A stretch of DNA of 64,000 nucleotides from Myxococcales bacterium 68-20. Lineage in GTDB: Bacteria > Myxococcota_A > Polyangia > Polyangiales > Polyangiaceae. The stretch's first letter is position 1; each line of letters begins with the position of its first letter. A program made the position numbers and the translations under genes. Positions 17,878 to 25,963 of this stretch are shown here, one piece after another. The notes under the pieces were generated by a model, which worked only from the letters and a program-made list of their open reading frames with translations, did no database searches and was not told the origin of the DNA. The stretch lies in contig MKVQ01000012.1 in the NCBI GenBank assembly GCA_001899635.1, positions 124,001 through 188,000 of the forward strand. The letters run 5' to 3'.

Positions 17878-18870
17878 ATGCGACACGGCGCGGTCATCCT
17901 CCTCTCCCTCTCGCTTTTCGGCTGCGCGGCGGCCGTTCGCGGCACCAAAGGCACCGTCACGATCGAGTCGGACCCTCCGGGAGCCGAGGCGACGAAGGGC
18001 CCCCGCAAGCTCGGCGTCACGCCCACGCGAGTGGATGTCGAACGGAGCGGCATCACGCAGGTCACGCTGTCGAAGAGCGGGTACGAAGACCACCACGGCA
18101 CCGTCAAGAAGCGGATGAACCCTGCCTGGCTCACGCTCGACATCCTGACGTGTGTCATCCCCGTCGCCGCCTGCATTCCGGTGATCGTCGATGCAATCAC
18201 CGGCGCCTGGTACGACGTCGACGACAAGTACATCGCCGCGTTGAAGCCCGGGACGCCGCTCGGCACGGTCGCGGCCGTCACGACACCGACCGGCGAGATC
18301 CCGATCGGCCCCGCAACGACGACCCCGGCCACGTCTGCGCCGGAGATGAGCGAATCGGAGCGCAAGGCGGCCGCGCGCGCGGCGTATCTCGAGGGCATCA
18401 AGCTCCAGGAGGCCGGCAACTGCGCCGAGGCGCTCCCTCGCCTGGAGGCCGCGCAGAAGCTGTTCAGCGCGCCGACCCACCTGCTCCATATCGGACAATG
18501 CCAGAACGCGAACGGCAAGCTCGTCGAAGCGGCGGAGACGTACGAGACGCTCGTCCGTGTTCCCCTCACGAAGGACTCGCCCGAGGTGTTCCATCAATCG
18601 CAAGACGAAGGCAGGAAGGAGCTCGCTCGGATCAAGCCGCGCATCCCGACGCTTCGCGTCCAGATCACGCCGGCGCCGAGCTCGCTCTCGAGCCTCGTCG
18701 TCAAATTGAACGGAAATGCCGTCCCGACCGCGGTGCTCGGCATCGCGCGCCCTGTCAACCCCGGCAAGTACAAGGTGACGGTGTGGGCCGCCGGCTACAA
18801 GGAAGCGGTCGAGACCGTCGACGTCGGAGAAGGCTCGTCGAAGGCGATCGAGTTGAAGCTCTCGAAATAG
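17878..18870 (+). CDS. PEGA-domain lipoprotein with C-terminal TPR-like region
   Basis: The 330-residue product begins with a short lipoprotein signal (SLSLFGC, Cys16). A PEGA domain covers about 22-75 (GTVTIESDPPGAEATKGPRKLGVTP, seen as VTIESDPPGAEA then TPTRVDVE, VTLSKSGYED). A hydrophobic pair of segments (ILTCVIPVAACIPVIVDAI) follows. From about 155 there are TPR-like helices (AYLEGIKLQEAGNCAEAL, HLLHIGQCQNANGK) and a final beta-rich PEGA-like stretch with PGKYKVTVWAAGYKEAV. PEGA domains are beta-sandwiches found in surface proteins of myxobacteria and planctomycetes. It starts 41 bp after the hydrolase gene. Confidence 0.8.
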   Translation: MRHGAVILLSLSLFGCAAAVRGTKGTVTIESDPPGAEATKGPRKLGVTPTRVDVERSGITQVTLSKSGYEDHHGTVKKRMNPAWLTLDILTCVIPVAACIPVIVDAITGAWYDVDDKYIAALKPGTPLGTVAAVTTPTGEIPIGPATTTPATSAPEMSESERKAAARAAYLEGIKLQEAGNCAEALPRLEAAQKLFSAPTHLLHIGQCQNANGKLVEAAETYETLVRVPLTKDSPEVFHQSQDEGRKELARIKPRIPTLRVQITPAPSSLSSLVVKLNGNAVPTAVLGIARPVNPGKYKVTVWAAGYKEAVETVDVGEGSSKAIELKLSK

Positions 18871-18999
18871 CTGAGGCCAAAACCGAAGACGGAGCGGCGA
18901 GCGCGGCGAGCGCGACAAGGTCCCGTGTGACTCGTGTGCGGCTCTGTAGCGGCGTTTTCCGGGTGCAACCCGGACGAGGTGGCGCGATGATTTCGAGTC

Positions 19000-21192
19000 A
19001 TGCACAGCGTGCAACCGCTCGGGCGGCTCCTCGTGACGTCGGGCCTACTCACGCAGCAAGCGCTCGACGAGGTGCTGGCTCTCCAGAAGACCGACGGGCG
19101 ACGGCTCGGTGAGCTGCTGGCGGAGAAGGGGCTCGTCCGACCGCATCAGCTCGCCCAGTTCCTGTCGCATCAGCTCGCGTGCCCGTGGGTCTCGCTCCAG
19201 CGAGTCGAGATCGCGCGTGAGGCCGTGGAGGCGCTTCCTCCCGCGATCGCGCTGAAGCATCACATGGTGCCGGTGCATCTTCGGGTCACCAAGGGAGCGA
19301 CCACCCTCTATGTCGCGATGGACGAGCCGACGGACGACATCGCGCTCGCGGCCGCTTCCGCCGCGGCGGCGATGCCGGTGAAGGCGATGGTCGCCCTCTC
19401 GAGCGAGATCCGGGCACACCTCGATCGGCTCTATGGCTCCCCCACGCCGGCGCCGGAGCCTTCTCCCTCGGTGAGGGAGCGGGCTCCGTCGTTCGCGTCG
19501 GTCCCCTCGATCGCGGTGAAGGACGACGCCAGCGGCAAGTCTTTGCCTTCGCGTCCCCCGAAGCCACCGCCGCCCAAGCCGAGCGCGCCCCTGCCCTCTC
19601 GCGACGAGCCGTCGATCCTCGACGTCGTCGATGTGATCGAAGAGGACCCGAGCTCGCGGCCGTCGCCGCGCCCGAAGGTCCTCGTCGTCGAGGCGAAGGA
19701 GAGCCTCGTCGTCAGCGTGCGCGCCGCTGCTGCCCGGTTCGGCGGTGATGCGATCGGCGTCACGCTGGCGGATGCCGCGAGCGCAGCGGCCGCGCACTCG
19801 CCCTGCGCCCTCGTCGTCACCGAGGACGTCTACGCGAACGAGCGCTCGGGTCTCGATCTCCTCGCGCTCGAGACGGGAGCCCTCCTCGTCGTCTCGAGCG
19901 AAGCCTTCGAGGGCAGGCAGCTCGAGGGCCTGCTCGAGGACGCGATCAAGCGATGGCGGCGCTCGTCGTACGAGAAGGGCGCCGTCCTGGAAGGCCGTTA
20001 CGAGCTGTTGCGAGACGTCGGCGGCCGTGTCGCCGGCTCGCGCTGGGAGGTCCGCCATCTCCGGACCGCGCGCCGCTCCTTGCTCAAGGTCGGCGTTCGG
20101 ATCGACGGCGACGAGTCGGACGCAGAGTCGGTTCGTCGGGAGCAGCTCGCACTGGCGAGCTTCATCCACCCCGGCTCGGTCGACCTGCGCGACGCCGGCA
20201 CGACGGAGCGAAACGATCCGTACATCGTGGTGGAGATGCTCGAGGGCCGTACCCTCGAGGGGCTCGTTGCGGCTCGCGGTGCGCTCCCGACCGCCGAGGC
20301 CTGCTCCGTCATTCGCCAGATCGCCGACGTGCTCGCTGCTGCACACGATGCATCCATTCGCCACGGGGAGGTCCGTCCGGAGAACGTGCTCATCGTGCGT
20401 GACGCCTGGGGCGTCGAGCGTGTGAAGCTCGTGAACTGGGAGGCCGCCATCATCGCCGACGGCGCGGCGGACGTCGCGATCGATCTCGCCGGCATCGGCG
20501 CGTGCGCGTTCCTCGCGCTCGCGGGGCGGACTCGGAACGAAGGCGAGGCGGTCCGCTCCATCGGGTCGGGGAGCGGGGCTCCGCAAGAGCTGCCCCCTGC
20601 GCTCGCGAGCGTCATCGCGCGCACGCTCGGTGGAGCGGGCGCCGATCGCTTCACCTCGACGAAGGAGCTGGTCGAGGCGCTCGACGCGGCGGCGCCTCCC
20701 GAGCCGACGCGCCTCCACCTCCTCGACGCGAAGCCCGAGCGCCGCGGGACGTCGGTCCGGCCTGGCCCGCGCTCGGCGTCGGTCGCCCCTCCCGCGGAGG
20801 AGGAGGAGGCGACAGAGAAGCCGGCGCCCCAACCGTCTTCGGATGCGACCGAGCTGCGCCGCTACCCACGCGCCGCGTACCGCACCCCCGTTCGCGTGGA
20901 GGTGCCGGGGATCGGCGCCGTGGACGGGCGAAGCGAGGACATCTCGGAGCGCGGCCTCTTCGTCGTCACGCGCGGGAAGATCGCCGACGGCGCGCAGGTC
21001 ACCGTGCGCTTCGCACTCCCCATCGACGGCAAAGTCGTCTCGGAGAGCGGCGTCGTACGTTGGAGCCGAGCGCCTCACTCAGGTGACGGCGGCGGCGCCG
21101 CGCGCGCGGTCGGCATCGAGCTCACCTCGCCGGGCCCCGAGTCCGTGAAGCAGATCTCGCGCTACGTCTCGTTCATGGCCGCAGAGAAGTAG
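19000..21192 (+). CDS. MshEN - receiver-like - pseudokinase - PilZ protein (probable c-di-GMP effector)
   Basis: This 730-residue cytoplasmic protein has four parts. Residues 1-145 form an MshEN domain, the c-di-GMP-binding N domain of MshE/PilB ATPases, with the tandem motif PLGRLLVTSGLLTQQALDEV and RRLGELLAEKGLVRPHQLAQ. Residues about 225-320 resemble a response-regulator fold without a clear phospho-Asp. Residues 332-565 are Ser/Thr-kinase-like but degenerate: no glycine loop, HGEVRPENV in place of HRDLKPEN and NWE in place of DFG. Residues 619-728 form a PilZ domain with RRYPRAAYR and EDISERG, so its c-di-GMP-binding motifs are intact. I infer a dual c-di-GMP sensor with a signalling pseudokinase core. 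Confidence 0.85.
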   Translation: MHSVQPLGRLLVTSGLLTQQALDEVLALQKTDGRRLGELLAEKGLVRPHQLAQFLSHQLACPWVSLQRVEIAREAVEALPPAIALKHHMVPVHLRVTKGATTLYVAMDEPTDDIALAAASAAAAMPVKAMVALSSEIRAHLDRLYGSPTPAPEPSPSVRERAPSFASVPSIAVKDDASGKSLPSRPPKPPPPKPSAPLPSRDEPSILDVVDVIEEDPSSRPSPRPKVLVVEAKESLVVSVRAAAARFGGDAIGVTLADAASAAAAHSPCALVVTEDVYANERSGLDLLALETGALLVVSSEAFEGRQLEGLLEDAIKRWRRSSYEKGAVLEGRYELLRDVGGRVAGSRWEVRHLRTARRSLLKVGVRIDGDESDAESVRREQLALASFIHPGSVDLRDAGTTERNDPYIVVEMLEGRTLEGLVAARGALPTAEACSVIRQIADVLAAAHDASIRHGEVRPENVLIVRDAWGVERVKLVNWEAAIIADGAADVAIDLAGIGACAFLALAGRTRNEGEAVRSIGSGSGAPQELPPALASVIARTLGGAGADRFTSTKELVEALDAAAPPEPTRLHLLDAKPERRGTSVRPGPRSASVAPPAEEEEATEKPAPQPSSDATELRRYPRAAYRTPVRVEVPGIGAVDGRSEDISERGLFVVTRGKIADGAQVTVRFALPIDGKVVSESGVVRWSRAPHSGDGGGAARAVGIELTSPGPESVKQISRYVSFMAAEK

Positions 21193-21217
21193 CCCGAACG
21201 ACGCTCACGAGAGCGCA

Positions 21218-21237
21218 GCTTCACGCGCCGGTGAAGC
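21218..21237. terminator. Weak convergent hairpin
   Basis: GCTTCAC (21218-21224) pairs with GTGAAGC (21231-21237) around a 6-nt loop between two convergent genes. It overlaps the last codons of the crotonase gene and has no T-run, so it may be coincidence. Confidence 0.25.
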
Positions 21238-22063
21238 GCGGCGGCCGCCTCTCCATGAACGCCGTCATGGCCTCGACCAGATCCTTCGAGGCGATGAACG
21301 CGGAGTTCCACACCGCTGCGTAGCGCTCGCCGTCGAGGATGCGGCGCTCTTCGCCGTACGAGAGCACCTGCTTGATGCCCTGAACGACGAGCGGCGGGTT
21401 CTCGGCGATCTCACGCGCCATCGCGCGTGCGCCGGCGAGGAGCGCGGCCTCGTCGTCGAAGACGTCGTTCACGAGGTTGATCCGGAGCGCGCGATCGGCA
21501 TCGATGTCCTTGCCCGTGAAGGCGAGCTCGCGCGTGTGACCGTGACCGATGATGCGCGGCAGACGCTGCAAGCTCCCGAGGTCGGCGACGATCGCGACCT
21601 TCACCTCGCGGACGCTGAAGCGCGCGTCGCGAGAGCAGAGCCGGACATCGCACGCGGCAGCGACGTCGATGCCACCGCCGATGCACGGCCCCGCGATCGC
21701 CGCGATGACGGGCTTGGTGCACCGCTCGATGGAGTCCGCCGCGCGCTGCCACTGGCCGATGAGGCGAAGCAGCTGCGTCCGCTCCTTCGCGAGGTTCTCC
21801 GGAGCGATCAACGGCATCAACGTCGGCGCGACCGCCTTGAGGTCGAGGCCGTAGGTGAAGATCCCGCCCTTGCCGCGGAGGATCACCACGCGCACCGACT
21901 CGTCGAGATCGAGCTCGGAGAACACCTCGGGCAGCTCGCGGAAGAACGCGAGGCCCATCGCGTTGCCCTTGCCGGGCCCCGTGAGGATGACCTCCGCGAT
22001 CGCGCCGTTACGCTCGACGGTGAGTGACTCGTAGGCGGATGTGCTCGAACCGCTGGTGCTCAT
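21221..22063 (-). CDS. Enoyl-CoA hydratase/isomerase family, dienoyl-CoA isomerase-like
   Basis: The 280-residue crotonase has the oxyanion-forming segments FTYGLDLKA and CIGGGIDVAAACDVRLCSRD. The stretch REVKVAIVADLGSLQRLPR closely matches mitochondrial delta3,5-delta2,4-dienoyl-CoA isomerase (ECH1), with the Glu and Asp that serve as catalytic acids there. Ordinary enoyl-CoA hydratases differ in this stretch. The enzyme would move double bonds in dienoyl-CoAs during breakdown of odd-position unsaturated fatty acids. No other beta-oxidation gene is adjacent. An upstream remnant (22156-22275) separates it from the next gene. Confidence 0.9.
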   Translation of the reverse strand: MSTSGSSTSAYESLTVERNGAIAEVILTGPGKGNAMGLAFFRELPEVFSELDLDESVRVVILRGKGGIFTYGLDLKAVAPTLMPLIAPENLAKERTQLLRLIGQWQRAADSIERCTKPVIAAIAGPCIGGGIDVAAACDVRLCSRDARFSVREVKVAIVADLGSLQRLPRIIGHGHTRELAFTGKDIDADRALRINLVNDVFDDEAALLAGARAMAREIAENPPLVVQGIKQVLSYGEERRILDGERYAAVWNSAFIASKDLVEAMTAFMERRPPRFTGA

Positions 22064-22155
22064 GGGAAGTGCATCTTACGCGCCCCATCGTCTCCGCGCC
22101 GAAGAGTTGAGCCCGGGCCGCGTCCGGCGAGCGAGGCGCCCTCCGCGCGCATCGC

Positions 22156-22275
22156 TCACTCGGATCGGCGCCGTGCGATGAAGACGCCGCCATCATCATT
22201 GGCCGAGACAACGCTCCTACCGTCGACAGCGAGGTCGGTGACGAGGCCACAGCCGCATGCGTCGTAGCTCGACCA
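22156..22275 (-). pseudogene. Possible 3' remnant of a WD40/propeller-type gene
   Basis: In the gap upstream of the crotonase gene one minus-strand frame reads a coding-like peptide ending in a stop at 22156, with SSYDACGCGLVTDLAVDG and SVVSANDDGGVFIA. The pattern resembles the last blade of a WD40-like propeller. No start codon or upstream body remains in this frame, because the sequence runs into a gene on the other strand. I read it as a truncated remnant; chance cannot be excluded. Confidence 0.3.
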
Positions 22276-22336
22276 TGGAGTGCGCGTGCGGCTTGCTCGC
22301 TCGGTGGAGCAAGTGGGTTACGATGAAGAGTTGGCG

Positions 22337-22927
22337 ATGACCGAGCCGATGATCAAAGGCGCGCTGATCCGCGACTTCGTGCGCTGGTACACCGAGCGTT
22401 ACGGCAAGGAGCGCCTCCGTCGCATGGCGGAAATGAGCCCGCCCGATCTCCGACATCTGGTCGAGCCGGATGCGCACGACATGCCGGCCTTGCTCGCATC
22501 GTCGTGGTACCCGGCGCGTCTCGTCCACGCGATCCTCGATGCCCTCGTCGAGCAGCACTCCGAAGTGGACCTCGAGCGACTGACGAGGGACGCGTCGCGG
22601 CACGTCGTGCGGCAATCGACGAGCGGCGTGTACCGCTTCCTCCTCGAGAAGGTCGTCTCACCCGAGCTCTACGCGGCGAGCGTCCCACGTCTCTGGGGAC
22701 AGCTCCACACGACCGGGAAGCGCCACGTGGAGCTCGTGGGGCCTGGAGAGGCGAAGAGCATCGTATCGGCCTGGTCAGGGCACCACCCCGTGCTCTGCAC
22801 GATCGTGATCGCGACGATGGCCGCCATCTTCGAGCTGATGGGCTGCCGCGACATCCGCTGGGAGCGCACCGAATGCGTGTCCCGGGGTGGACGCCAGTGC
22901 GTCACCCGGCTGACGTGGCGGACCTGA
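22337..22927 (+). CDS. Myxobacterial hypothetical protein, V4R/heme-NO-binding-like or DUF2378-like
   Basis: The 196-residue cytoplasmic protein begins MTEPMIKGALIRDFVRWY. Its C-terminal half (VSPELYAASVPRLWGQLHTT, then HVELVGPGEAKSI and a final ECVSRGGRQCVTRLTW) has the layout of V4R/heme-NO-binding-like sensor domains and of the myxobacterial DUF2378/TIGR02265 family. I cannot decide between them by eye. The two cysteines near the end (ECVSRGGRQC) are typical of V4R-type zinc sites. The ATG at 22337 is preferred, with GAAGAG upstream; a GTG at 22280 is possible. It converges with the next gene with only three bases between the stop codons. Confidence 0.7.
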   Translation: MTEPMIKGALIRDFVRWYTERYGKERLRRMAEMSPPDLRHLVEPDAHDMPALLASSWYPARLVHAILDALVEQHSEVDLERLTRDASRHVVRQSTSGVYRFLLEKVVSPELYAASVPRLWGQLHTTGKRHVELVGPGEAKSIVSAWSGHHPVLCTIVIATMAAIFELMGCRDIRWERTECVSRGGRQCVTRLTWRT

Positions 22928-22930
22928 GGC

Positions 22931-24175
22931 TCAGGCGGCGTGAGCGCAGAGGAACTGCGCGAAGTGATCCGCGACGTACGCGGCCGAGTCGGCGACACGA
23001 GCGGCGTAACGCTCGTCCGCGTCGATGACCTCGATGATTGCGAGGCAGCGCCCCCACGACATCGCAGGTGCCGCAACGACGGTGCGCGGCGCGCCCACCG
23101 CATGCAGGCGCTTCGGCGCGAGGCGCGGTAGCTCGCCGTCGAACTTCATCGTGACCGACCTCTGATTGCAGATGACCGCAGCCGCGACGAGATCGTCGTC
23201 GCTCGCCTCGGCCGACCCGATGATGTCGAAGTCACCGTCCCCGTGTGCGCCGATCGCGCGGAGCTCGCGGCTCACGAGGTCGTGCGTATGGATGACGACC
23301 GCCCGCGCGCCGAGCGCCCTCGCCAGCGTCTCGGCGCACATCTCGGCGGCCTCGCCGGTCGATCGCGCGAACGTCAGCCCATACATCCCGTCGAAGATGA
23401 GATCGGTCGGATCGTTGATCGAGAGGCGGAGCAACTGCGGCGCAACGGGCTGCGCCGGCGTCACCGGACGCATCATCGACACGGGCGGCGCCGCCGCCGA
23501 CACCAGCGGCGGCGCGACCGAAACGGGTGCCGGCGGCGTGGTCGACACCGGCGGCGGCGCGACCGAAACGGGTGCCGGCGGCGCGACCGAAACGGGCGCC
23601 GGCGGAGTGGTCGACACCGGCGGCAGCGCAACCGACACGGGCGCCGGCGGCGCGATCGACGCGGGAGCGGCTGCGACCGGTGGCAATGCCGGTGCCGTAT
23701 CCTCTGCCCACGACGGCTGCGCGAAGGAGGCGGCTGCGTCGTCCCATCCGCGCTCGATCTCGACCTCAGTGTCGATGCGCGGCCGCACCGATGGCGTGGG
23801 CGCGAACGTCGGGACAGCCGGCGGCGCGAACGAGAGCGCGGGTGCCGCGACCTTCGCCGTCGTCGGGGCCCGATCGATCAGCGCGATGCTGCTGGCGGGC
23901 GGAGGCGGAACGCTCTTCGCGCGCGGCGGCGGTGGCGCCGACGTCCCGCGGACCACCGGCACGGCGGGCGGCGCCGTCTTGATCGGCTTCACCGCGACGC
24001 CGACGATGTCACCGTCATCGAGGTCGAGTGTCGCGAGGCGTTCGCGCATCGCCGCCGCCGGCGTCGTCTTGATGAGCGCCGGCCCCGACGCAGGCGCAAG
24101 AGGAGCGGTCGGCCGAGGGGCAGCGGGAGCAGAGGTGCGGGGGCGGGGAATCGACGGGCGGACGCTCTCGCTCAT
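22931..24175 (-). CDS. Proline-rich protein with C-terminal GAF-like domain
   Basis: The 414-residue product opens at MSESVRPSIPRPRTS; the frame extends 38 residues upstream but that part is poor coding sequence. Residues about 1-275 are Pro/Ala/Ser/Val-rich, with reiterated APVSVAPP and PVSTTPP units that also show as DNA-level repeats near 23500-23660. Residues about 285-414 form a folded domain with FDGMYGLTFARSTGEAAEMC and ARAVVIHTHDLVSRELRAIG, resembling GAF domains used for small-molecule or protein sensing. No output domain is attached. It may be a scaffold or adaptor; the partner is unknown. Confidence 0.7.
   Translation of the reverse strand: MSESVRPSIPRPRTSAPAAPRPTAPLAPASGPALIKTTPAAAMRERLATLDLDDGDIVGVAVKPIKTAPPAVPVVRGTSAPPPPRAKSVPPPPASSIALIDRAPTTAKVAAPALSFAPPAVPTFAPTPSVRPRIDTEVEIERGWDDAAASFAQPSWAEDTAPALPPVAAAPASIAPPAPVSVALPPVSTTPPAPVSVAPPAPVSVAPPPVSTTPPAPVSVAPPLVSAAAPPVSMMRPVTPAQPVAPQLLRLSINDPTDLIFDGMYGLTFARSTGEAAEMCAETLARALGARAVVIHTHDLVSRELRAIGAHGDGDFDIIGSAEASDDDLVAAAVICNQRSVTMKFDGELPRLAPKRLHAVGAPRTVVAAPAMSWGRCLAIIEVIDADERYAARVADSAAYVADHFAQFLCAHAA
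23500..23660. repeat. In-gene tandem repeats coding for Pro/Val/Ser units
   Basis: Imperfect short units such as gcggcgcgaccgaaacgg and gtggtcgacaccggcgg alternate several times. Read on the minus strand they encode the APVSVAPP and PVSTTPP units of the proline-rich linker. The alternating order suggests expansion by slippage or unequal exchange. Confidence 0.7.
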
Positions 24176-24389
24176 GCCTCGAGCACGAGCAAGCCGTGTT
24201 CCGCGCGCGGAGGTGTCCCGCCGTCCGAAATTCCGTCGTGATTTGGCCGCCGCCATCTTCGGGCGCGCGCGGATCGATGCCATGTTCATGGATCACGACG
24301 CCTGACACAGAGGCCTACCAGACGCATGCACTAGCCACGGAATGGCTGGAACTTTCCGCCGACGGCGAGCAGCGCTAGGAGGCACGCAC

Positions 24390-24890
24390 ATGGCCTCTGT
24401 GAGCGAGATCGACTGGACGAAGTGGACGCCGACCGATCGCGCGACGCTCCTCTTCGTCGTCGAGCGGGAGCGCGTCCTCCTCATCGAGAAGAAGCGTGGC
24501 CTCGGCGCCGGGAAGGTGAACGCGCCCGGCGGTCGGATGGAGCCGAACGAACGTGCGATCGACTGCGCGCTCCGCGAGCTTCGCGAAGAGCTCTGTGTCG
24601 GAGCGCGTGGCGTCGTCGAACACGGGGAGCTCAGCTTCGACTTCGTCGACGGCTACAAGCTCCACTGCCACGTCTTCCGTGCCGACACATGCGAGGGCGA
24701 GCCGACGGAGACCGACGAAGCGGTGCCGCTCTGGACGCCGCTCGACGCGCTCCCGTTTCATCGCATGTGGGCCGACGACGCCCTCTGGCTACCGATGCTT
24801 CTCGCCGGCGACACCTTCCGCGGGCGGTTCGTCTTCGACGGTGACCGCATGGTCGATCACGATCTGGTGAACCTGGGCTCGGTGAGGTGA
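24390..24890 (+). CDS. Nudix hydrolase (8-oxo-dGTP diphosphatase / MutT-like)
   Basis: The 166-residue protein carries a Nudix box GGRMEPNERAIDCAL plus RELREELCV, matching GX5EX7REUXEE with Cys in place of the final Gly. The metal-binding glutamates are present. The segment LIEKKRGLGAGKVNAPGG is typical of MTH1-like 8-oxo-dGTP hydrolases, which sanitise oxidised nucleotides. The start at 24390 is fixed by a perfect AGGAGG eight bases upstream. The gene ends before a strong hairpin and stands alone. Confidence 0.9.
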   Translation: MASVSEIDWTKWTPTDRATLLFVVERERVLLIEKKRGLGAGKVNAPGGRMEPNERAIDCALRELREELCVGARGVVEHGELSFDFVDGYKLHCHVFRADTCEGEPTETDEAVPLWTPLDALPFHRMWADDALWLPMLLAGDTFRGRFVFDGDRMVDHDLVNLGSVR

Positions 24891-24896
24891 TCGCGC

Positions 24897-24931
24897 GTCA
24901 CGCCGCGCCGGCCTTCGGGGCGCGGCGTGAC
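24897..24931 (+). terminator. Strong terminator-like hairpin after the Nudix gene
   Basis: A perfect 13-bp stem, GTCACGCCGCGCC (24897-24909) with its complement at 24919-24931, encloses a 9-nt loop. It starts 6 bp after the Nudix stop. It lacks a T-run but should fold very stably. Confidence 0.6.
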
Positions 24932-25024
24932 TGCCGGCACGTCCATCGGACGGCCGGGCCCTGCCCATCGTGGCGGGGCTCTCACTCGATCGTGAAGACG
25001 AACTTCACGATCGGCGGCTCGACG

Positions 25025-25306
25025 TCAGTGCCAGGCGCCCGCCGTCTTCACGGGCTGATTCGTGCGGTCGTGCTCCTTCACCGCAGCCATCGCCTGCGGC
25101 ATGCACTTCACGCACGAGGGGAAGTTCGAGCCGTGGTCGCACGTGATGATCGTCGCCGTCGCCGGGGCCTCGAACTCGGCCTCGTCCAGGTGCCGGCCAC
25201 AAGCGATGCAGTGGATGTGCTGGTGCTGGTGCTGGTGCTGCTGCTGAGGACGTGCAGGCGCAAGTGCCTTGCGTTCGCGCTTCGTGAGCTTCGGCTGTCG
25301 CTTCAT
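25025..25306 (-). CDS. Small Cys/His-rich metal-binding protein, probably with a frameshifted C terminus
   Basis: The 93-residue protein has a basic N terminus (KLTKRERKAL), a His/Gln tract (QQQHQHQHQHIH), then CIACGRHLDE and later TCDHGSNFPSCVKCMP. The CxxC pairs suggest a zinc ribbon, and the HQHQHQHIH tract is a likely extra metal site. After the stop at 25025 a frame shifted by one base reads DVEPPIVKFVFTIE to a TGA at 24982, which looks like a natural C terminus. I therefore suspect one indel at about 25027. Function is unknown. Confidence 0.65.
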   Translation of the reverse strand: MKRQPKLTKRERKALAPARPQQQHQHQHQHIHCIACGRHLDEAEFEAPATATIITCDHGSNFPSCVKCMPQAMAAVKEHDRTNQPVKTAGAWH

Positions 25307-25481
25307 TCCGAGGGCAAATTACAGGACCGGCCGCTCCCGTGGCGACAAGAAAGGCGGCCGCAGCCCGAAAGCGAGCGAATCGTGGGCCGGCGGGAACTTT
25401 ATCGAACGCGAGCGTACGAAGCTCGAGGTGCGCGGTTCCAGGCTGCTTCTTCCGGCGGGTCTGCCCCGCAGTTTCATCCGG

Positions 25482-25835
25482 ATGCGTCATCGCATCGCCG
25501 CATTTCTCGGCGAGGCGCCGATCCTCTTCGTCGGGGTCGTCCTCGGCGTCGCCGTGCTGTTCCGGCTGGCCATCGACGTCGTCCGGCCCGCGTCCGCAGA
25601 CGCCGAGCCGGAGACGCCAGCGCCGAGCGGCGCCGCCCTTCACGAACCGCCACGAATCGCCGCGGCCGAAGGCTCGGCGCAGCGGTCGTCCCCCCCTCCC
25701 GCGGCCCCCACCGCGACGAGCCCCTCGACCCGAGGCTCTCCGCTCGGAACCTCGGCCGTCGCCCCGGGCGGCATCCCCCGAGGTCCGCTGGCAGCCCCAC
25801 CCCGGCGGAAGCCGCGCACGCACGGCCGCCGCTAG
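25482..25835 (+). CDS. Putative small single-pass membrane protein
   Basis: The 117-residue frame opens MRHRIAAFLGEAP, followed by one clear hydrophobic helix (ILFVGVVLGVAVLFRLAI) and a Pro/Ala/Ser-rich tail ending in basic residues (PPRRKPRTHGRR). The frame is open upstream to 25269, but that part lacks coding bias. No family is recognisable. The single helix with a disordered tail suggests an anchored protein. Confidence 0.45.
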   Translation: MRHRIAAFLGEAPILFVGVVLGVAVLFRLAIDVVRPASADAEPETPAPSGAALHEPPRIAAAEGSAQRSSPPPAAPTATSPSTRGSPLGTSAVAPGGIPRGPLAAPPRRKPRTHGRR

Positions 25836-25882
25836 CGTGACGGGAGCTCGCGAACAGGTGGGGGCCCGCCCCCGAACGGCGG

Positions 25883-25920
25883 GGCTCGCCATCCAGCCCG
25901 CTGCGCGGCGGGAGCGAGCC
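25883..25920. other. Imperfect stem-loop upstream of the DUF2277 gene
   Basis: GGCTCGC (25883-25889) pairs with GCGAGCC (25914-25920), and inside it CCCGC (25897-25901) pairs with GCGGG (25908-25912). It lies between a small membrane gene and the DUF2277 gene, so it could end transcription of the former. Confidence 0.35.
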
Positions 25921-25963
25921 GATTGACAGACGCAGGAGTCGCCCGTACGCGTTGGTCGAGGCC

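Noticed and set aside
19045-21078. Open minus-strand frame of 677 codons
   Set aside because: It is antisense to the MshEN-pseudokinase-PilZ gene, whose domains are clear.
24987-25013. Perfect 11-bp inverted repeat as a terminator
   Set aside because: It coincides with codons for the likely C-terminal tail VKFVFTIE of the Cys/His gene, so the symmetry may come from the coding sequence. It also has no T-run.
25923-25951. TTGACA with 17-bp spacing to TACGCG as promoter of the DUF2277 gene
   Set aside because: The -10 match is poor and the leader would be only about 13 nt before the ATG.
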